From Halomonas sp. GFAJ-1 (GTDB taxonomy: Bacteria; Pseudomonadota; Gammaproteobacteria; Pseudomonadales; Halomonadaceae), in NCBI GenBank assembly GCA_002966495.1, contig CP016490.1:3534001-3598000 (forward strand): 64,000 bases of DNA, read 5' to 3'. Of the stretch, positions 41,944 to 50,641 are shown piece after piece (the first letter of the stretch is position 1; each line of letters starts with the position of its first letter). Made by a program: the position numbers and the translations under genes. A model generated the notes under the pieces. That model saw only the letters and a list, made by a program, of their open reading frames with translations. It searched no databases and was not told the origin of the DNA.

Positions 41944-42711
41944 ATGACAGTACAACCTCACTGCGCCAGAGTGAATGGTGTCTGCAACCGCTGCGACACC
42001 GACGTTCCTTTTGCCTTCACCATGGCATTTCAGCCCATTGTGGATGTGGAAAAACGCCGCATCATTTATTACGAAGCGCTAGTGCGTGGCATCAGCGGCG
42101 AGTCGGCCTTTTCGATTCTTGAACAAGTTACCGATGAATTGATGTATCGCTTCGACCAAGCATGCCGTGTTAAAGCTATAGAGCTTGCCAGTGAACTTGG
42201 TATGCAGGAGCGGCTATCGATTAACTTTCTACCCAATGCTGTTTATGAGCCGGAGGCCTGTATCCAGGCAACGCTTGAGACGTCAGAGCGGGTAGGTTGG
42301 CCCATCGAACGGCTTAACTTTGAGATTACTGAAACAGAGCGAGTGGTTGACCGTGCGCATATGCGCTCGATCATCGAGAGCTACCGCCGCATGGGGTTCA
42401 CCACGTCGCTGGATGACTTTGGCAACGGCTACGCCAACCTTGACCTACTCACGGATCTTCGCCCTGATACGCTTAAAATCGACCGCGAACTGGTCATGGG
42501 CTGCGACTCTAGCCAGCGGCGTCAGGCTATTTTGAAAAGTTTGGTTTCTCTGGCGGATACGCTGGACGTCCACCTAGTGGCCGAAGGCATCGAGACCCGT
42601 GAAGAGTCGCGCTGTTTGTTGGCATTAGGGATACCGGTGCAGCAAGGCTATTATTTTGCTCGCCCTCAGATTGAGCAGTTACCTAGAGTGGGCGACGAAA
42701 AGTACGATTAA
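41944..42711 (+). CDS. EAL-domain protein, probable c-di-GMP phosphodiesterase
   Basis: Cytosolic stand-alone EAL protein of 255 residues, predicted to hydrolyse c-di-GMP to pGpG. Motifs look intact: EALVRG (EAL at 44-46), SINFLPNAVY, FEITETE, DDFGNGYANLDLL, KIDRELV, VAEGIETREE and QGYYFARP. No PAS or GGDEF domain is fused. The 22-residue N-terminus has Cys at 7, 14 and 17 (a CxxC within VCNRCDTD), so metal or redox sensing is possible. No convincing ribosome-binding site is seen. Its stop overlaps the convergent mtgA stop. Confidence 0.9.
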   Translation: MTVQPHCARVNGVCNRCDTDVPFAFTMAFQPIVDVEKRRIIYYEALVRGISGESAFSILEQVTDELMYRFDQACRVKAIELASELGMQERLSINFLPNAVYEPEACIQATLETSERVGWPIERLNFEITETERVVDRAHMRSIIESYRRMGFTTSLDDFGNGYANLDLLTDLRPDTLKIDRELVMGCDSSQRRQAILKSLVSLADTLDVHLVAEGIETREESRCLLALGIPVQQGYYFARPQIEQLPRVGDEKYD

Positions 42712-43424
42712 AGCCGCTCCAGATAGCTTGTACCACCCAGATTGCGCATTTGCTGGCGTATCCACTGGCTGCGGCGCTCTACCTGCGCATCGGGCCGCGA
42801 TGCGCTGCGAGTGCGCGGACTGGGAAGAATCGCAGCTAAAAGGCTTGCCTGTCGCTCGGTTAAAGCGCTACCTGAGGCGCCAAAGTAGTGGTCAGCCGCT
42901 GCTTCCAGCCCAAACACCCCGGTGTCCCATTCGGCGACGTTAAGATACACCTCGAGTATGCGCTGCTTACTCCACAGTGTTTCAATCAGCAGTGTGAACC
43001 ACACCTCCAGCCCTTTTCGTACCCAGCTGCGGCCGCTCCACAAAAACACATTTTTAGCGGTTTGCTGGCTTAACGTACTAGCGCCGCGCAGCCGCGCGCC
43101 ATCACGACTCGCCTGCCAAGCGCGGCGCAGTTCAACAATATCGAACCCCCGATGAACGGGAAAACGCTGATCCTCAGCCGCAATCACGGCAAGCTTGGCA
43201 TTGTTGGACAGGTTATCCCAACTGCGCCATTGGCGGTTTATTGTGATCGGTTCGCTGGTTATCCAACTTTGTACTTTACGCTCCACCATCACCATAGAGC
43301 CCGGGGGCGGCACAAAGCGAAACAGTAGAACGAGAGCAATGGAAAGCACCACAAACGCAAGCGCGCCACGCCAAACAAGACGCCATAAATGGCGAAGAAA
43401 ACGGCGCAGCGCGCGATTGAGCAT
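42708..43424 (-). CDS. mtgA: Monofunctional biosynthetic peptidoglycan transglycosylase
   Basis: GT51-family enzyme of 238 residues that polymerises lipid II glycan strands at the outer face of the inner membrane. One N-terminal span (about 20-38) is followed by the catalytic domain with AVIAAEDQRFPVHRGFD (catalytic Glu in EDQRF), GASTLSQQTAKNVFLW, RKGLEVWFTLLIE and KQRILEVYLNVAEWDTGVFGLEAAADHYFG. It starts 10 bases after the S-formylglutathione hydrolase gene ends and may be read from the same transcript. Confidence 0.93.
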   Translation of the reverse strand: MLNRALRRFLRHLWRLVWRGALAFVVLSIALVLLFRFVPPPGSMVMVERKVQSWITSEPITINRQWRSWDNLSNNAKLAVIAAEDQRFPVHRGFDIVELRRAWQASRDGARLRGASTLSQQTAKNVFLWSGRSWVRKGLEVWFTLLIETLWSKQRILEVYLNVAEWDTGVFGLEAAADHYFGASGSALTERQASLLAAILPSPRTRSASRPDAQVERRSQWIRQQMRNLGGTSYLERL

Positions 43425-43434
43425 TTCGGTATCC

Positions 43435-44289
43435 TTAGCGCTTCATGAGATGTTCGGCATGATAACGCATATGATCCTCAATGAACGAGGCGATAAAGAA
43501 GTAGCTGTGATCGTAACCAGGCTGGCGACGCAGCGTAAGCGGGTGATCATGCTCTTCACAAACGGCCTCTAAACGCTCGGGCATCAACTGCTCTTCTAAG
43601 AATTGGTCGGCTTCACCCTGGTCGATAAACAGCCGTTGTCGGGAAGCACCGTTTGCCACCAGCTCGCAGGCGTCATACTGGCGCCAGCGAGACGAATCAT
43701 CGCCCAGATAACTGGTAAACGCATTTTGCCCCCAGGGGCAGTTCATGGGGTTAACGACGGGGGCAAACGCAGACACCGAGCGGAACCTGCCCGGGTGGCG
43801 CAGCGCGAGAATCAACGCCCCGTGCCCTCCCATGGAGTGACCGCTGATGGATTCGCGCCCATTAACCGGGAAGTGCTGGCGCACTACCGAAGGCAGCTCC
43901 TCCACCACATAGTCATACATGCGGTAGTTAGATTTCCACGGTGCCTGGGTAGCGTTAACATAAAAACCAGCGCCAGAGCCCAGGTCATAGCTCTCATGCT
44001 CCCCGGGCAAGTCGGTGCCCCGCGGGCTGGTATCGGGGCAAACAATCGCCACACCCAACTCTGCGGCAATGCGGTGGGCGCCTGCCTTTTGCATAAAGTT
44101 TTCGTCATTGCAGGTCAGACCCGACAACCACCATAACAGCGGTACCCGCTCGTTTTCTGCCTGGGGCGGCAGGTACACCGCAAACACCATGTCGCAGTCC
44201 AGCGCCCGGGAGTAGTGACGGTAACGCTTATGCCAACCACCAAAGCTGCGGTTGGCCGACACCAGTTCTAACGTTTCGCTCATGCTCAT
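43435..44289 (-). CDS. frmB: S-formylglutathione hydrolase
   Basis: Cytosolic serine esterase of 284 residues that splits S-formylglutathione into formate and glutathione, the second step of glutathione-dependent formaldehyde detoxification. It has the esterase-D sequence: VPLLWWLSGLTCNDENFMQKAGAHRIAAELG, the nucleophile Ser in SGHSMGGHGAL, the Asp in FIDQGEADQFL and the His in PGYDHSYFFIASF. AGGAGG lies 6 bases before the chosen ATG. It lies 91 bases downstream of the S-(hydroxymethyl)glutathione dehydrogenase gene. Confidence 0.95.
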   Translation of the reverse strand: MSMSETLELVSANRSFGGWHKRYRHYSRALDCDMVFAVYLPPQAENERVPLLWWLSGLTCNDENFMQKAGAHRIAAELGVAIVCPDTSPRGTDLPGEHESYDLGSGAGFYVNATQAPWKSNYRMYDYVVEELPSVVRQHFPVNGRESISGHSMGGHGALILALRHPGRFRSVSAFAPVVNPMNCPWGQNAFTSYLGDDSSRWRQYDACELVANGASRQRLFIDQGEADQFLEEQLMPERLEAVCEEHDHPLTLRRQPGYDHSYFFIASFIEDHMRYHAEHLMKR

Positions 44290-44313
44290 GGGCAGCCTCC
44301 TTGAGAAGATGAA

Positions 44314-44340
44314 AGCGCGGCTGGGCTTCCCTGCCGCGCT
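44314..44340. other. Hairpin between the two formaldehyde-detoxification genes
   Basis: AGCGCGGC (44314-44321) pairs with GCCGCGCT (44333-44340) across an 11-base loop, between the stop of frmA and the start of frmB. The T-run on the minus strand is poor (TTTCATC), so it may be a partial attenuator or processing site. Confidence 0.45.
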
Positions 44341-44380
44341 CTTTTAGCCGATTACCACTGATACTCAGTACCGATAATAC

Positions 44381-45490
44381 TCAGTAATGCAGGACGGTAC
44401 GAATGCTCTTGCCTTGGTGCAGTAGATCAAACGCTTCGTTAATCTTCTCAAACGGCATATCGTGGGTAATAAAATCGTCGATATTGAGTTCGCCACTCAT
44501 ATAGCGATCAACGTAGCCAGGTAGCTCGCTGCGGCCTTTTACCCCGCCAAAGGCGGATCCTTTCCACACACGCCCGGTGACCAGCTGAAACGGGCGGGTG
44601 GATATCTCTTCACCTGCACCTGCTACGCCAATAACAATCGACTCACCCCAGCCTTTATGGCAGCACTCAAGGGCTGAACGCATCACGTTGACGTTGCCAA
44701 TGCACTCAAAGGAGTAGTCAACGCCACCGTCGGTCATATCAACAATTACCTGCTGAATCGGGTCGCTGAAATCCTTCGGGTTAACAAAATCGGTAGCCCC
44801 AAACTGCTTGGCCAGCTCGAATTTATCAGGGTTAACATCGATAGCAATAATCTTCGATGCCTTAGCCATCACTGCGCCTTGAATGACCGCTAGACCAATG
44901 GCACCCAAGCCAAACACAGCAATGGTGGAGCCTGGCTCAACCTTGGCAGTGTTAAGCACCGCGCCGATGCCGGTAGTCACACCGCAGCCTAGCAGGCAAA
45001 TCTTATCCATCGGTGCTTCTTTCGATACGACCGCAAGGGAAACCTCCGGCAGCACGGTGTACTCACTGAAGGTGGACGTTCCCATGTAGTGGTGGAGCAT
45101 TTTACCGTCCAGCGAAAAACGCGACGTACCGTCGGGCATTACGCCCTTGCCCTGAGTCGCGCGTACGCTGCCACACAGGTTGGTTTTGCCTGACAAACAG
45201 AATTTACACTTGCCACACTCAGCGGTGTAGAGCGGGATGACATGATCACCTGGCTTAACGCTGGTGACACCTTCACCCACTTCTTGCACAACACCCGCGC
45301 CCTCATGGCCCAGCACTGCCGGGAAGTTACCTTCAGGGTCAGCGCCTGAAAGCGTATAGGCGTCTGTATGGCAAACACTGGTAGCCGCCATTCTGACAAG
45401 CACTTCACCCGCTTTCGGACCTTCCACGTCAATTTCGACCAGCTCCAGCGGTTTACCCGCTTCTAATGCAACGGCGGCACGTGATTTCAT
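44381..45490 (-). CDS. frmA: S-(hydroxymethyl)glutathione dehydrogenase, class III alcohol dehydrogenase
   Basis: Zinc enzyme of 369 residues oxidising the formaldehyde-glutathione adduct with NAD. Catalytic zinc ligands are in VCHTDAYTLSG and GHEGAGVVQEVGEGV; structural zinc Cys in ECGKCKFCLSGKTNLC; third catalytic Cys in LLGCGVTTGIGAVLNTAKVEPG; nucleotide-binding fold VFGLGAIGLAVIQGA. Length and motifs are typical. AGGAG precedes the ATG by 8 bases. It leads the operon with frmB and possibly mtgA, and diverges from a LysR regulator. Confidence 0.96.
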   Translation of the reverse strand: MKSRAAVALEAGKPLELVEIDVEGPKAGEVLVRMAATSVCHTDAYTLSGADPEGNFPAVLGHEGAGVVQEVGEGVTSVKPGDHVIPLYTAECGKCKFCLSGKTNLCGSVRATQGKGVMPDGTSRFSLDGKMLHHYMGTSTFSEYTVLPEVSLAVVSKEAPMDKICLLGCGVTTGIGAVLNTAKVEPGSTIAVFGLGAIGLAVIQGAVMAKASKIIAIDVNPDKFELAKQFGATDFVNPKDFSDPIQQVIVDMTDGGVDYSFECIGNVNVMRSALECCHKGWGESIVIGVAGAGEEISTRPFQLVTGRVWKGSAFGGVKGRSELPGYVDRYMSGELNIDDFITHDMPFEKINEAFDLLHQGKSIRTVLHY

Positions 45491-45648
45491 CGTGTGATCT
45501 CCTAAACAGTCTTCACAAAAGGCGAATGTTCGGTTTGGTTAAAACGTCAGTGATTGCAGTGTAGGTCAGCTAGTCGGCTTGGATAAGGCGGGATACACTC
45601 ATAAGATTATTGCCACTGAGCAACAATCACTCTTTATCAGGAGCGCCT

Positions 45649-46545
45649 ATGCAGCGCTGGGACCGCATTGAAGCGTTTGTAGAAGTGGTGAGGCTCGGCA
45701 CATTTTCAGCCGCCGCCCGCCACTTAAAGGTATCCACCTCGCATATCAGCCGCTTAGTCAGCCAACTTGAAAACCAGCTGGGTGTGCAGCTTTTATATCG
45801 CACCACGCGGCAAATTCGCTTAACCGATGCTGGCGCACTCTACGTAGAGCACTGCCGCCACTTATTTGATGGCCTGCGGGATGCCGAACAAGCTATTAAT
45901 GAGTTACAGGCAAGACCCCGAGGGCTATTGAAACTGACCTCCGCCACCACGTTTGGCGAGCGCTACATTGCGCCACTGGTCAATGATTTCCAAAGCCTGC
46001 ACCCTCAGCTAGATGTACACATGCACTTCACCAATCGCCCTGTGGAGCTGATTGAAGAGGGCTACGATATCGCCATTCGCATGGGCGTACTCAAAGACTC
46101 AAGCTTAATTGCGCGCAGGCTATGCGAGCGGCGGGAGTATATCGTGGGGTCACGTGCCTATTTTCGCCAGGCGCCACGGCCGCACACGCTTTCAGAGCTT
46201 AGCCAGCACCGCTGCTTGATTGGCTCGCGGCCCAACTGGCTATTCGAGGTTAATGGACAGCGTCGCGAGGTGCGGGTGGAAGGCTGCTGGAGCGGCAATT
46301 CAGGGCCAGCGCTACTTGATGCTGCGCTAAAGGGGCTAGGGCTTGCCCAACTGCCCGATTACTACGTCATGCCCCACTTGGCTAGCGGCGAGCTAATGTC
46401 CGTTTTAGAGCCTTTCCAGCACAACGATACGGCAGTGTGGGCGGTGTACCCTCGCCACCGCCACCTATCGCCCAAAATCCGCCAGCTTGTTGATTATTTG
46501 GTGGAAAATATCAATACCACACTGCCCATTAACCCGCTGATTTAA
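45649..46545 (+). CDS. LysR-family transcriptional regulator
   Basis: Regulator of 298 residues with N-terminal helix-turn-helix (RIEAFVEVVRLGTFSAAARHLKVSTSHISRLVSQLENQLGVQLLYRTTRQIRLTDAG) and effector domain from about residue 90 (RGLLKLTSATTFGERYIAPLVNDFQSLHPQLDVHMHFTNRPVELIEEGYDIAIRMGVL), most like the CrgA/AaeR-type group. I start at the ATG at 45649, with AGGAG 5 bases upstream, although the frame is open to 45610. It diverges from frmA with about 160 bases between, so control of formaldehyde detoxification is the simplest guess. Confidence 0.9.
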   Translation: MQRWDRIEAFVEVVRLGTFSAAARHLKVSTSHISRLVSQLENQLGVQLLYRTTRQIRLTDAGALYVEHCRHLFDGLRDAEQAINELQARPRGLLKLTSATTFGERYIAPLVNDFQSLHPQLDVHMHFTNRPVELIEEGYDIAIRMGVLKDSSLIARRLCERREYIVGSRAYFRQAPRPHTLSELSQHRCLIGSRPNWLFEVNGQRREVRVEGCWSGNSGPALLDAALKGLGLAQLPDYYVMPHLASGELMSVLEPFQHNDTAVWAVYPRHRHLSPKIRQLVDYLVENINTTLPINPLI

Positions 46546-47909
46546 CACTCAATGGCATTGACGGCTAAGCCGCCCTTGGAGGTCTCTTTATACTTATCCT
46601 GCATGTCGCGGCCAGTATCACGCATGGTGCGTATGACTTTATCCAGCGAGACAAAATGGTCGCCGTCGCCATGCATCGCCATCCGCGCTGCGTTAATTGC
46701 TTTTACTGAGGCAATCGCATTACGTTCAATACAGGGCACCTGCACCAGCCCCGCGACCGGGTCACAGGTAAGACCGAGGTTATGTTCAAGGCCAATTTCT
46801 GCTGCATTTTCCACCTGCTTCGCAGAGCCTCCCAACACCTCTGCCAACCCTGCCGCCGCCATAGCACAGGCGGAGCCTACTTCCCCTTGGCAGCCAACTT
46901 CAGCGCCAGAAATTGAGGCGTTTTTCTTACATAAAATACCGATCGCCCCGGCGGCCAGTAAAAAGTCCACAACGTCCCCGTCGCAGGCGTCTGGTTCAAA
47001 TTTACGGTAATAAGCCAACACCGCAGGCACAATGCCCGCCGCGCCGTTAGTGGGGGCGGTAACCATACGCCGCCCGGCGGCATTCTCTTCGTTGACGGCA
47101 AGGGCAAAGAGATTGACCCAATCCATAACGGTAAAGCTAGATACGATTAGCCGCTGGTGAGCGGGTGGCGAGAGTAGCTGCTGGTGCAGCGACTGAGCGC
47201 GTCGCCTGACGTTAAGCCCACCCGGCAGGCATCCTGATGCCTTTAGGCCGTTATCAATACTGTCGCTCATGGCCTGCCAAATCGTCAGTAGTGTTTGGCG
47301 AATCTCCTCTTCACTGCGCCAGACTTTCTCGTTTTCCAGCATCAGCTCGCTGATTCGAAGTTGATGTGTTTCGCACAGTTCAAGCAGTTCGTTGCCGGTC
47401 TCAAACGGGTAAGGCAATCTTGTTGTGTCTTCTTCAAACCCGCCTTTATCGGCGCTTGCCTGATCAATAAAGAAGCCTCCCCCAAGGGAGTAGTAGGTAT
47501 TGGTAGCAATGATGTTTTCATCCTGATAAGCCGTCAGCACCATGGCATTAGGGTGAAATGCTAAGCAGGTCTCTTCCCACTCAATATCACGCTGGCGGTC
47601 AAACCCCAGTGCTTGTCCACCAGGCAGACGTAACAGTTCGCCTTGGTCAAGCGCGTTCAACCTTGGCTCGATAGTATCGGGGTCTATCGTCTCAGGCGCT
47701 TCGCCCAGTAGCCCCATAACGACTGCTCGGTCAGTGCCGTGCCCCACGCCCGTCGACGCTAGTGAACCATGCAGCCTTACCACAAGACGGTTGAGTGACT
47801 GTTCCCCTAACGAGCGCGCAAACGCACCGGCGGCGCGCATCGGCCCCACCGTATGGGAGCTGGAAGGCCCGACACCAATTCTGAATAGATCAAACACACT
47901 AATAGCCAT
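46542..47909 (-). CDS. sdaA: L-serine ammonia-lyase (iron-sulfur type)
   Basis: Cytosolic enzyme of 455 residues that converts L-serine to pyruvate and ammonia with a [4Fe-4S] cluster. The N-terminal beta domain (SVFDLFRIGVGPSSSHTVGPMRAAGAFA) joins an alpha domain with APTNGAAGIVPAVLAYY, SGAEVGCQGEVGSACAMAAAGLAEVLGG and EIGLEHNLGLTCDPVAGLVQVPCIERNAIASVKAI, which hold the cluster cysteines. A C-terminal Cys (NAIEC) could sit in the active site of the resting enzyme, as in the Legionella homologue. Stop overlaps the convergent LysR stop. Confidence 0.94.
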   Translation of the reverse strand: MAISVFDLFRIGVGPSSSHTVGPMRAAGAFARSLGEQSLNRLVVRLHGSLASTGVGHGTDRAVVMGLLGEAPETIDPDTIEPRLNALDQGELLRLPGGQALGFDRQRDIEWEETCLAFHPNAMVLTAYQDENIIATNTYYSLGGGFFIDQASADKGGFEEDTTRLPYPFETGNELLELCETHQLRISELMLENEKVWRSEEEIRQTLLTIWQAMSDSIDNGLKASGCLPGGLNVRRRAQSLHQQLLSPPAHQRLIVSSFTVMDWVNLFALAVNEENAAGRRMVTAPTNGAAGIVPAVLAYYRKFEPDACDGDVVDFLLAAGAIGILCKKNASISGAEVGCQGEVGSACAMAAAGLAEVLGGSAKQVENAAEIGLEHNLGLTCDPVAGLVQVPCIERNAIASVKAINAARMAMHGDGDHFVSLDKVIRTMRDTGRDMQDKYKETSKGGLAVNAIEC

Positions 47910-48097
47910 GCCTATGAAACCTCACAATATTGTTATTCCCTGCCTAGCTAACACTTTGTAGGCTTAGTGCCCAAACGTCGAATTAATAACCACAATATCG
48001 ACGTGCGAACATATAAGTGTGACGATATAATGAACATTCACACATGCATGTATTTATGCCCGATTAACGATGCCGCCTACACATAAAGGATGTTGGT

Positions 48098-48745
48098 ATG
48101 CCTTCTCCCCCTGCCTGGCCGATAGGCTTCCAAACTATCCTAGTGCGCGCAGTGCTATACGTCTTATTTATTGGCGCCATTGCCCAGGGAGCTTATCTTG
48201 AAGCACTTTATCTTCCTTCTGTGCGCTTTTCAGAGCTAGGGTTTACGGAGATTACCCAATCCTTGGTATTGGCAACGTGTTGCGCAATGCTGATTTATGT
48301 TCGCCATGTTCTCAAGGTCTGGCCTACCGTTACACTGCTATTACTGGCCTTTGTTGCGGCCTCATTAGTACGTGAACAGGATTATTTTCTAGATAACTAT
48401 GTTGCTCGTCACACCTGGAAGGTACTGGTTGCGCTCATTGTTGTTCCTTCCATTACCTGGGTCATTATCCACTGGCGTCGCTTTTTAGAAGAGTTTACTT
48501 ACTATAGCAACACCTTCGCCTTCGGCTTGTTCACCGCAGGCTTACTGACTACCTACATATTTTCACGCCTTTATGGTCGGCAAGATTTTTGGCGCGCGGT
48601 ACTTGAAGAGAGCTACGTAGGGACATTTAAAAGCGCCGCTGAAGAAGTCGTTGAGCTACTCGGGTATAGCCTAATACTATTCGCCACGCTTGAGTTACTC
48701 CTCCTCGCCCTACGTATTCATAAAGCACGCCGCACCACTCGCTAG
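48098..48745 (+). CDS. Unknown membrane protein, 215 aa
   Basis: Not recognised. Six hydrophobic segments are visible (about residues 12-35, 50-68, 74-92, 107-126, 140-158 and 184-208), with charged loops such as SLVREQDYFLDNYVARHTWK and RFLEEFTYYSNTFAFG and a conserved-looking cytosolic motif FKSAAEEVVELLGY before the last span. AAGGA precedes the ATG. It lies alone between L-serine dehydratase and the AbgT carrier, with a hairpin downstream. No function can be assigned. Confidence 0.75.
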   Translation: MPSPPAWPIGFQTILVRAVLYVLFIGAIAQGAYLEALYLPSVRFSELGFTEITQSLVLATCCAMLIYVRHVLKVWPTVTLLLLAFVAASLVREQDYFLDNYVARHTWKVLVALIVVPSITWVIIHWRRFLEEFTYYSNTFAFGLFTAGLLTTYIFSRLYGRQDFWRAVLEESYVGTFKSAAEEVVELLGYSLILFATLELLLLALRIHKARRTTR

Positions 48746-48769
48746 CCCTGTCGCCAACCGCACTAACCG

Positions 48770-48820
48770 CCGCCTTCGCTCTTCTCACCTGCTTTGTGAA
48801 GGCGGTATTTCATTTTTTAT
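48770..48820 (+). terminator. Possible terminator after the unknown membrane protein
   Basis: CCGCCTTC (48770-48777) pairs with GAAGGCGG (48798-48805) across a 20-base loop and is followed by TATTTCATTTTTTA. Confidence 0.5.
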
Positions 48821-48931
48821 ATGTCGCTATGCGTAAAGCCATTTGCGCGATTCACTGCTTCAACGTAGTGTCGCGCGCTAGGCCTTCTGGGCTCTTTTGC
48901 TAAAAAAACCCACACTGACGACATAAATCAT

Positions 48932-50503
48932 ATGACAACTCCACAAAATCGTGAAGAAAACCTAAAAAGAGGAGCGTTTACGCGCTTTCTCGATAGCGTT
49001 GAGTGGCTTGGCAATCTACTGCCCCACCCCGTCACCCTGTTTGCCATTCTCTGTGTATTAGTCGTCGTCGCCAGCGGCATTGCTAGCGCGCTAGGGGTTT
49101 CTGTGGCCGACCCACGGCCAGCTAATGAGGGAGAGTGGATAGCGGTTAACTCACTGCTAAATGCGGAGGGCCTGCGCCGCTTAGTGACCGAAATGGTTAC
49201 CAACTTCACCAGCTTTGCACCATTAGGCACCGTGCTAGTGGCCATGTTAGGTGTTGGCGTAGCGGAACATTCAGGTCTCCTGTCGGCCAGCATGCGCGCT
49301 CTGGTGCTTAATCGCTCGCCGCGCATTGTGACTTACGCCGTGGTATTTGCGGGCATTATGTCTAACATGGCGGCTGAGCTTGGCTATGTAGTACTTATCC
49401 CCTTGGCCGCGATGATCTTTCACTCGCTAGGGCGTCACCCCTTAGCAGGCCTTGCCGCCGCCTTCTGCGGCGTGTCCGGTGGCTACAGCGCTAACCTGCT
49501 GATTGGTACTGTTGACCCGCTGCTTTCGGGCATCACCCAGGAGGCCGCGCGCCTTCTCGACCCCGCCTATGTAGTCGGCGCTGAGGCCAACTGGTTCTTT
49601 ATGTTTGCTAGCACCTTCTTCGTTACCTTGATAGGCGGCTTAGTCACCGAGCGGGTTGTGGAGCCTAAACTGGGTAAATTTGATGCTACTTACGCCGATA
49701 GCGATATCGACCAGCAGCGTATGGAAGGCCTAACCAGCACCGAAAAGCGCGCGCTGAAAGGCACTGGCCTAGCTACCTTGGCGCTCATTGCTCTCGTCGC
49801 AATTATGGTGGTACCTGAGAACGGTATTTTGCGTAACCCTGAAACCGGCTTAATTAGCGGCTCACCGTTCTTACGCGGCATCGTCGTCATCGTTGCAGTC
49901 TCCTTTACAGTATTAGGTTTCACCTATGGCCGCTTAGCAAACACCATGCAAAATGACCGCGACGTGGTCGACGCCATGGCAAAGAGCATGAGCAGCCTAG
50001 GCCTCTATATCGTACTGGTGTTCTTTGCGGCTCAGTTTGTGGCGCTGTTTAACTGGAGTAATTTCGGCACGGTAACCGCTGTTGCCGGGGCAGACTTGCT
50101 GCAGTCACTAGGATTAAGCGGCCCTGGCCTGTTTGCGCTGTTTATTATCATGTGCGCCTTCGTTAACTTGTCGCTTGGCAGCGCGTCAGCCCAGTGGGCA
50201 GTAACGGCACCGATCTTTGTACCCATGCTAATGCTGATGGGGTACGCACCAGAGGTTATCCAAGCGGCTTACCGTATTGGCGATTCGGTGACTAACCTGA
50301 TCACACCAATGATGAGCTATTTTGGGCTGATTCTTGCCGTGGCGACACGCTACAGAAAGGATATGGGCATAGGTACACTGGTCGCTATTATGCTGCCTTA
50401 TACGCTGTTTATGCTGGTTGGCTGGACGATACTGTTCTTTATCTGGGTATTTGTCTTCGGCCTGCCGGTTGGCCCTGGCTCTGCCACTTACTACACGTTG
50501 TAG
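48932..50503 (+). CDS. AbgT-family transporter (p-aminobenzoyl-glutamate type)
   Basis: Inner-membrane carrier of 523 residues with about eleven or twelve spans. Family features: FLDSVEWLGNLLPHPVTLFAILCVLVVVASG at the start, PLGTVLVAMLGVGVAEHSGLLSA, AAAFCGVSGGYSANLLIGTVDPLLSGIT and NLSLGSASAQWAVTAPIFVPMLM with YRIGDSVTNLITPMMSYFGLILA near the end. Family members import p-aminobenzoyl-glutamate or export sulfonamides. No strong ribosome-binding site precedes the ATG. Convergent with rpoD across a bidirectional terminator. Confidence 0.92.
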   Translation: MTTPQNREENLKRGAFTRFLDSVEWLGNLLPHPVTLFAILCVLVVVASGIASALGVSVADPRPANEGEWIAVNSLLNAEGLRRLVTEMVTNFTSFAPLGTVLVAMLGVGVAEHSGLLSASMRALVLNRSPRIVTYAVVFAGIMSNMAAELGYVVLIPLAAMIFHSLGRHPLAGLAAAFCGVSGGYSANLLIGTVDPLLSGITQEAARLLDPAYVVGAEANWFFMFASTFFVTLIGGLVTERVVEPKLGKFDATYADSDIDQQRMEGLTSTEKRALKGTGLATLALIALVAIMVVPENGILRNPETGLISGSPFLRGIVVIVAVSFTVLGFTYGRLANTMQNDRDVVDAMAKSMSSLGLYIVLVFFAAQFVALFNWSNFGTVTAVAGADLLQSLGLSGPGLFALFIIMCAFVNLSLGSASAQWAVTAPIFVPMLMLMGYAPEVIQAAYRIGDSVTNLITPMMSYFGLILAVATRYRKDMGIGTLVAIMLPYTLFMLVGWTILFFIWVFVFGLPVGPGSATYYTL

Positions 50504-50543
50504 GCTCTCTACACGCAGTAAGTGCCTGCAGGGTACAACGCAA

Positions 50544-50576
50544 AAAAGCCCGCCGTTCTTTGAACGGCGGGCTTTT
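50544..50576. terminator. Bidirectional terminator between the AbgT gene and rpoD
   Basis: A perfect 15-bp stem (50544-50558 with 50562-50576) with a GC core and flanking A and T runs on opposite ends, so it functions in both directions: for the carrier on the plus strand and rpoD on the minus strand. Confidence 0.9.
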
Positions 50577-50641
50577 GGATCTTAGCGGCGACTACTTTCT
50601 ATTCACCACTTACCACTTACGATTCAGCTTACTGCTTATGC

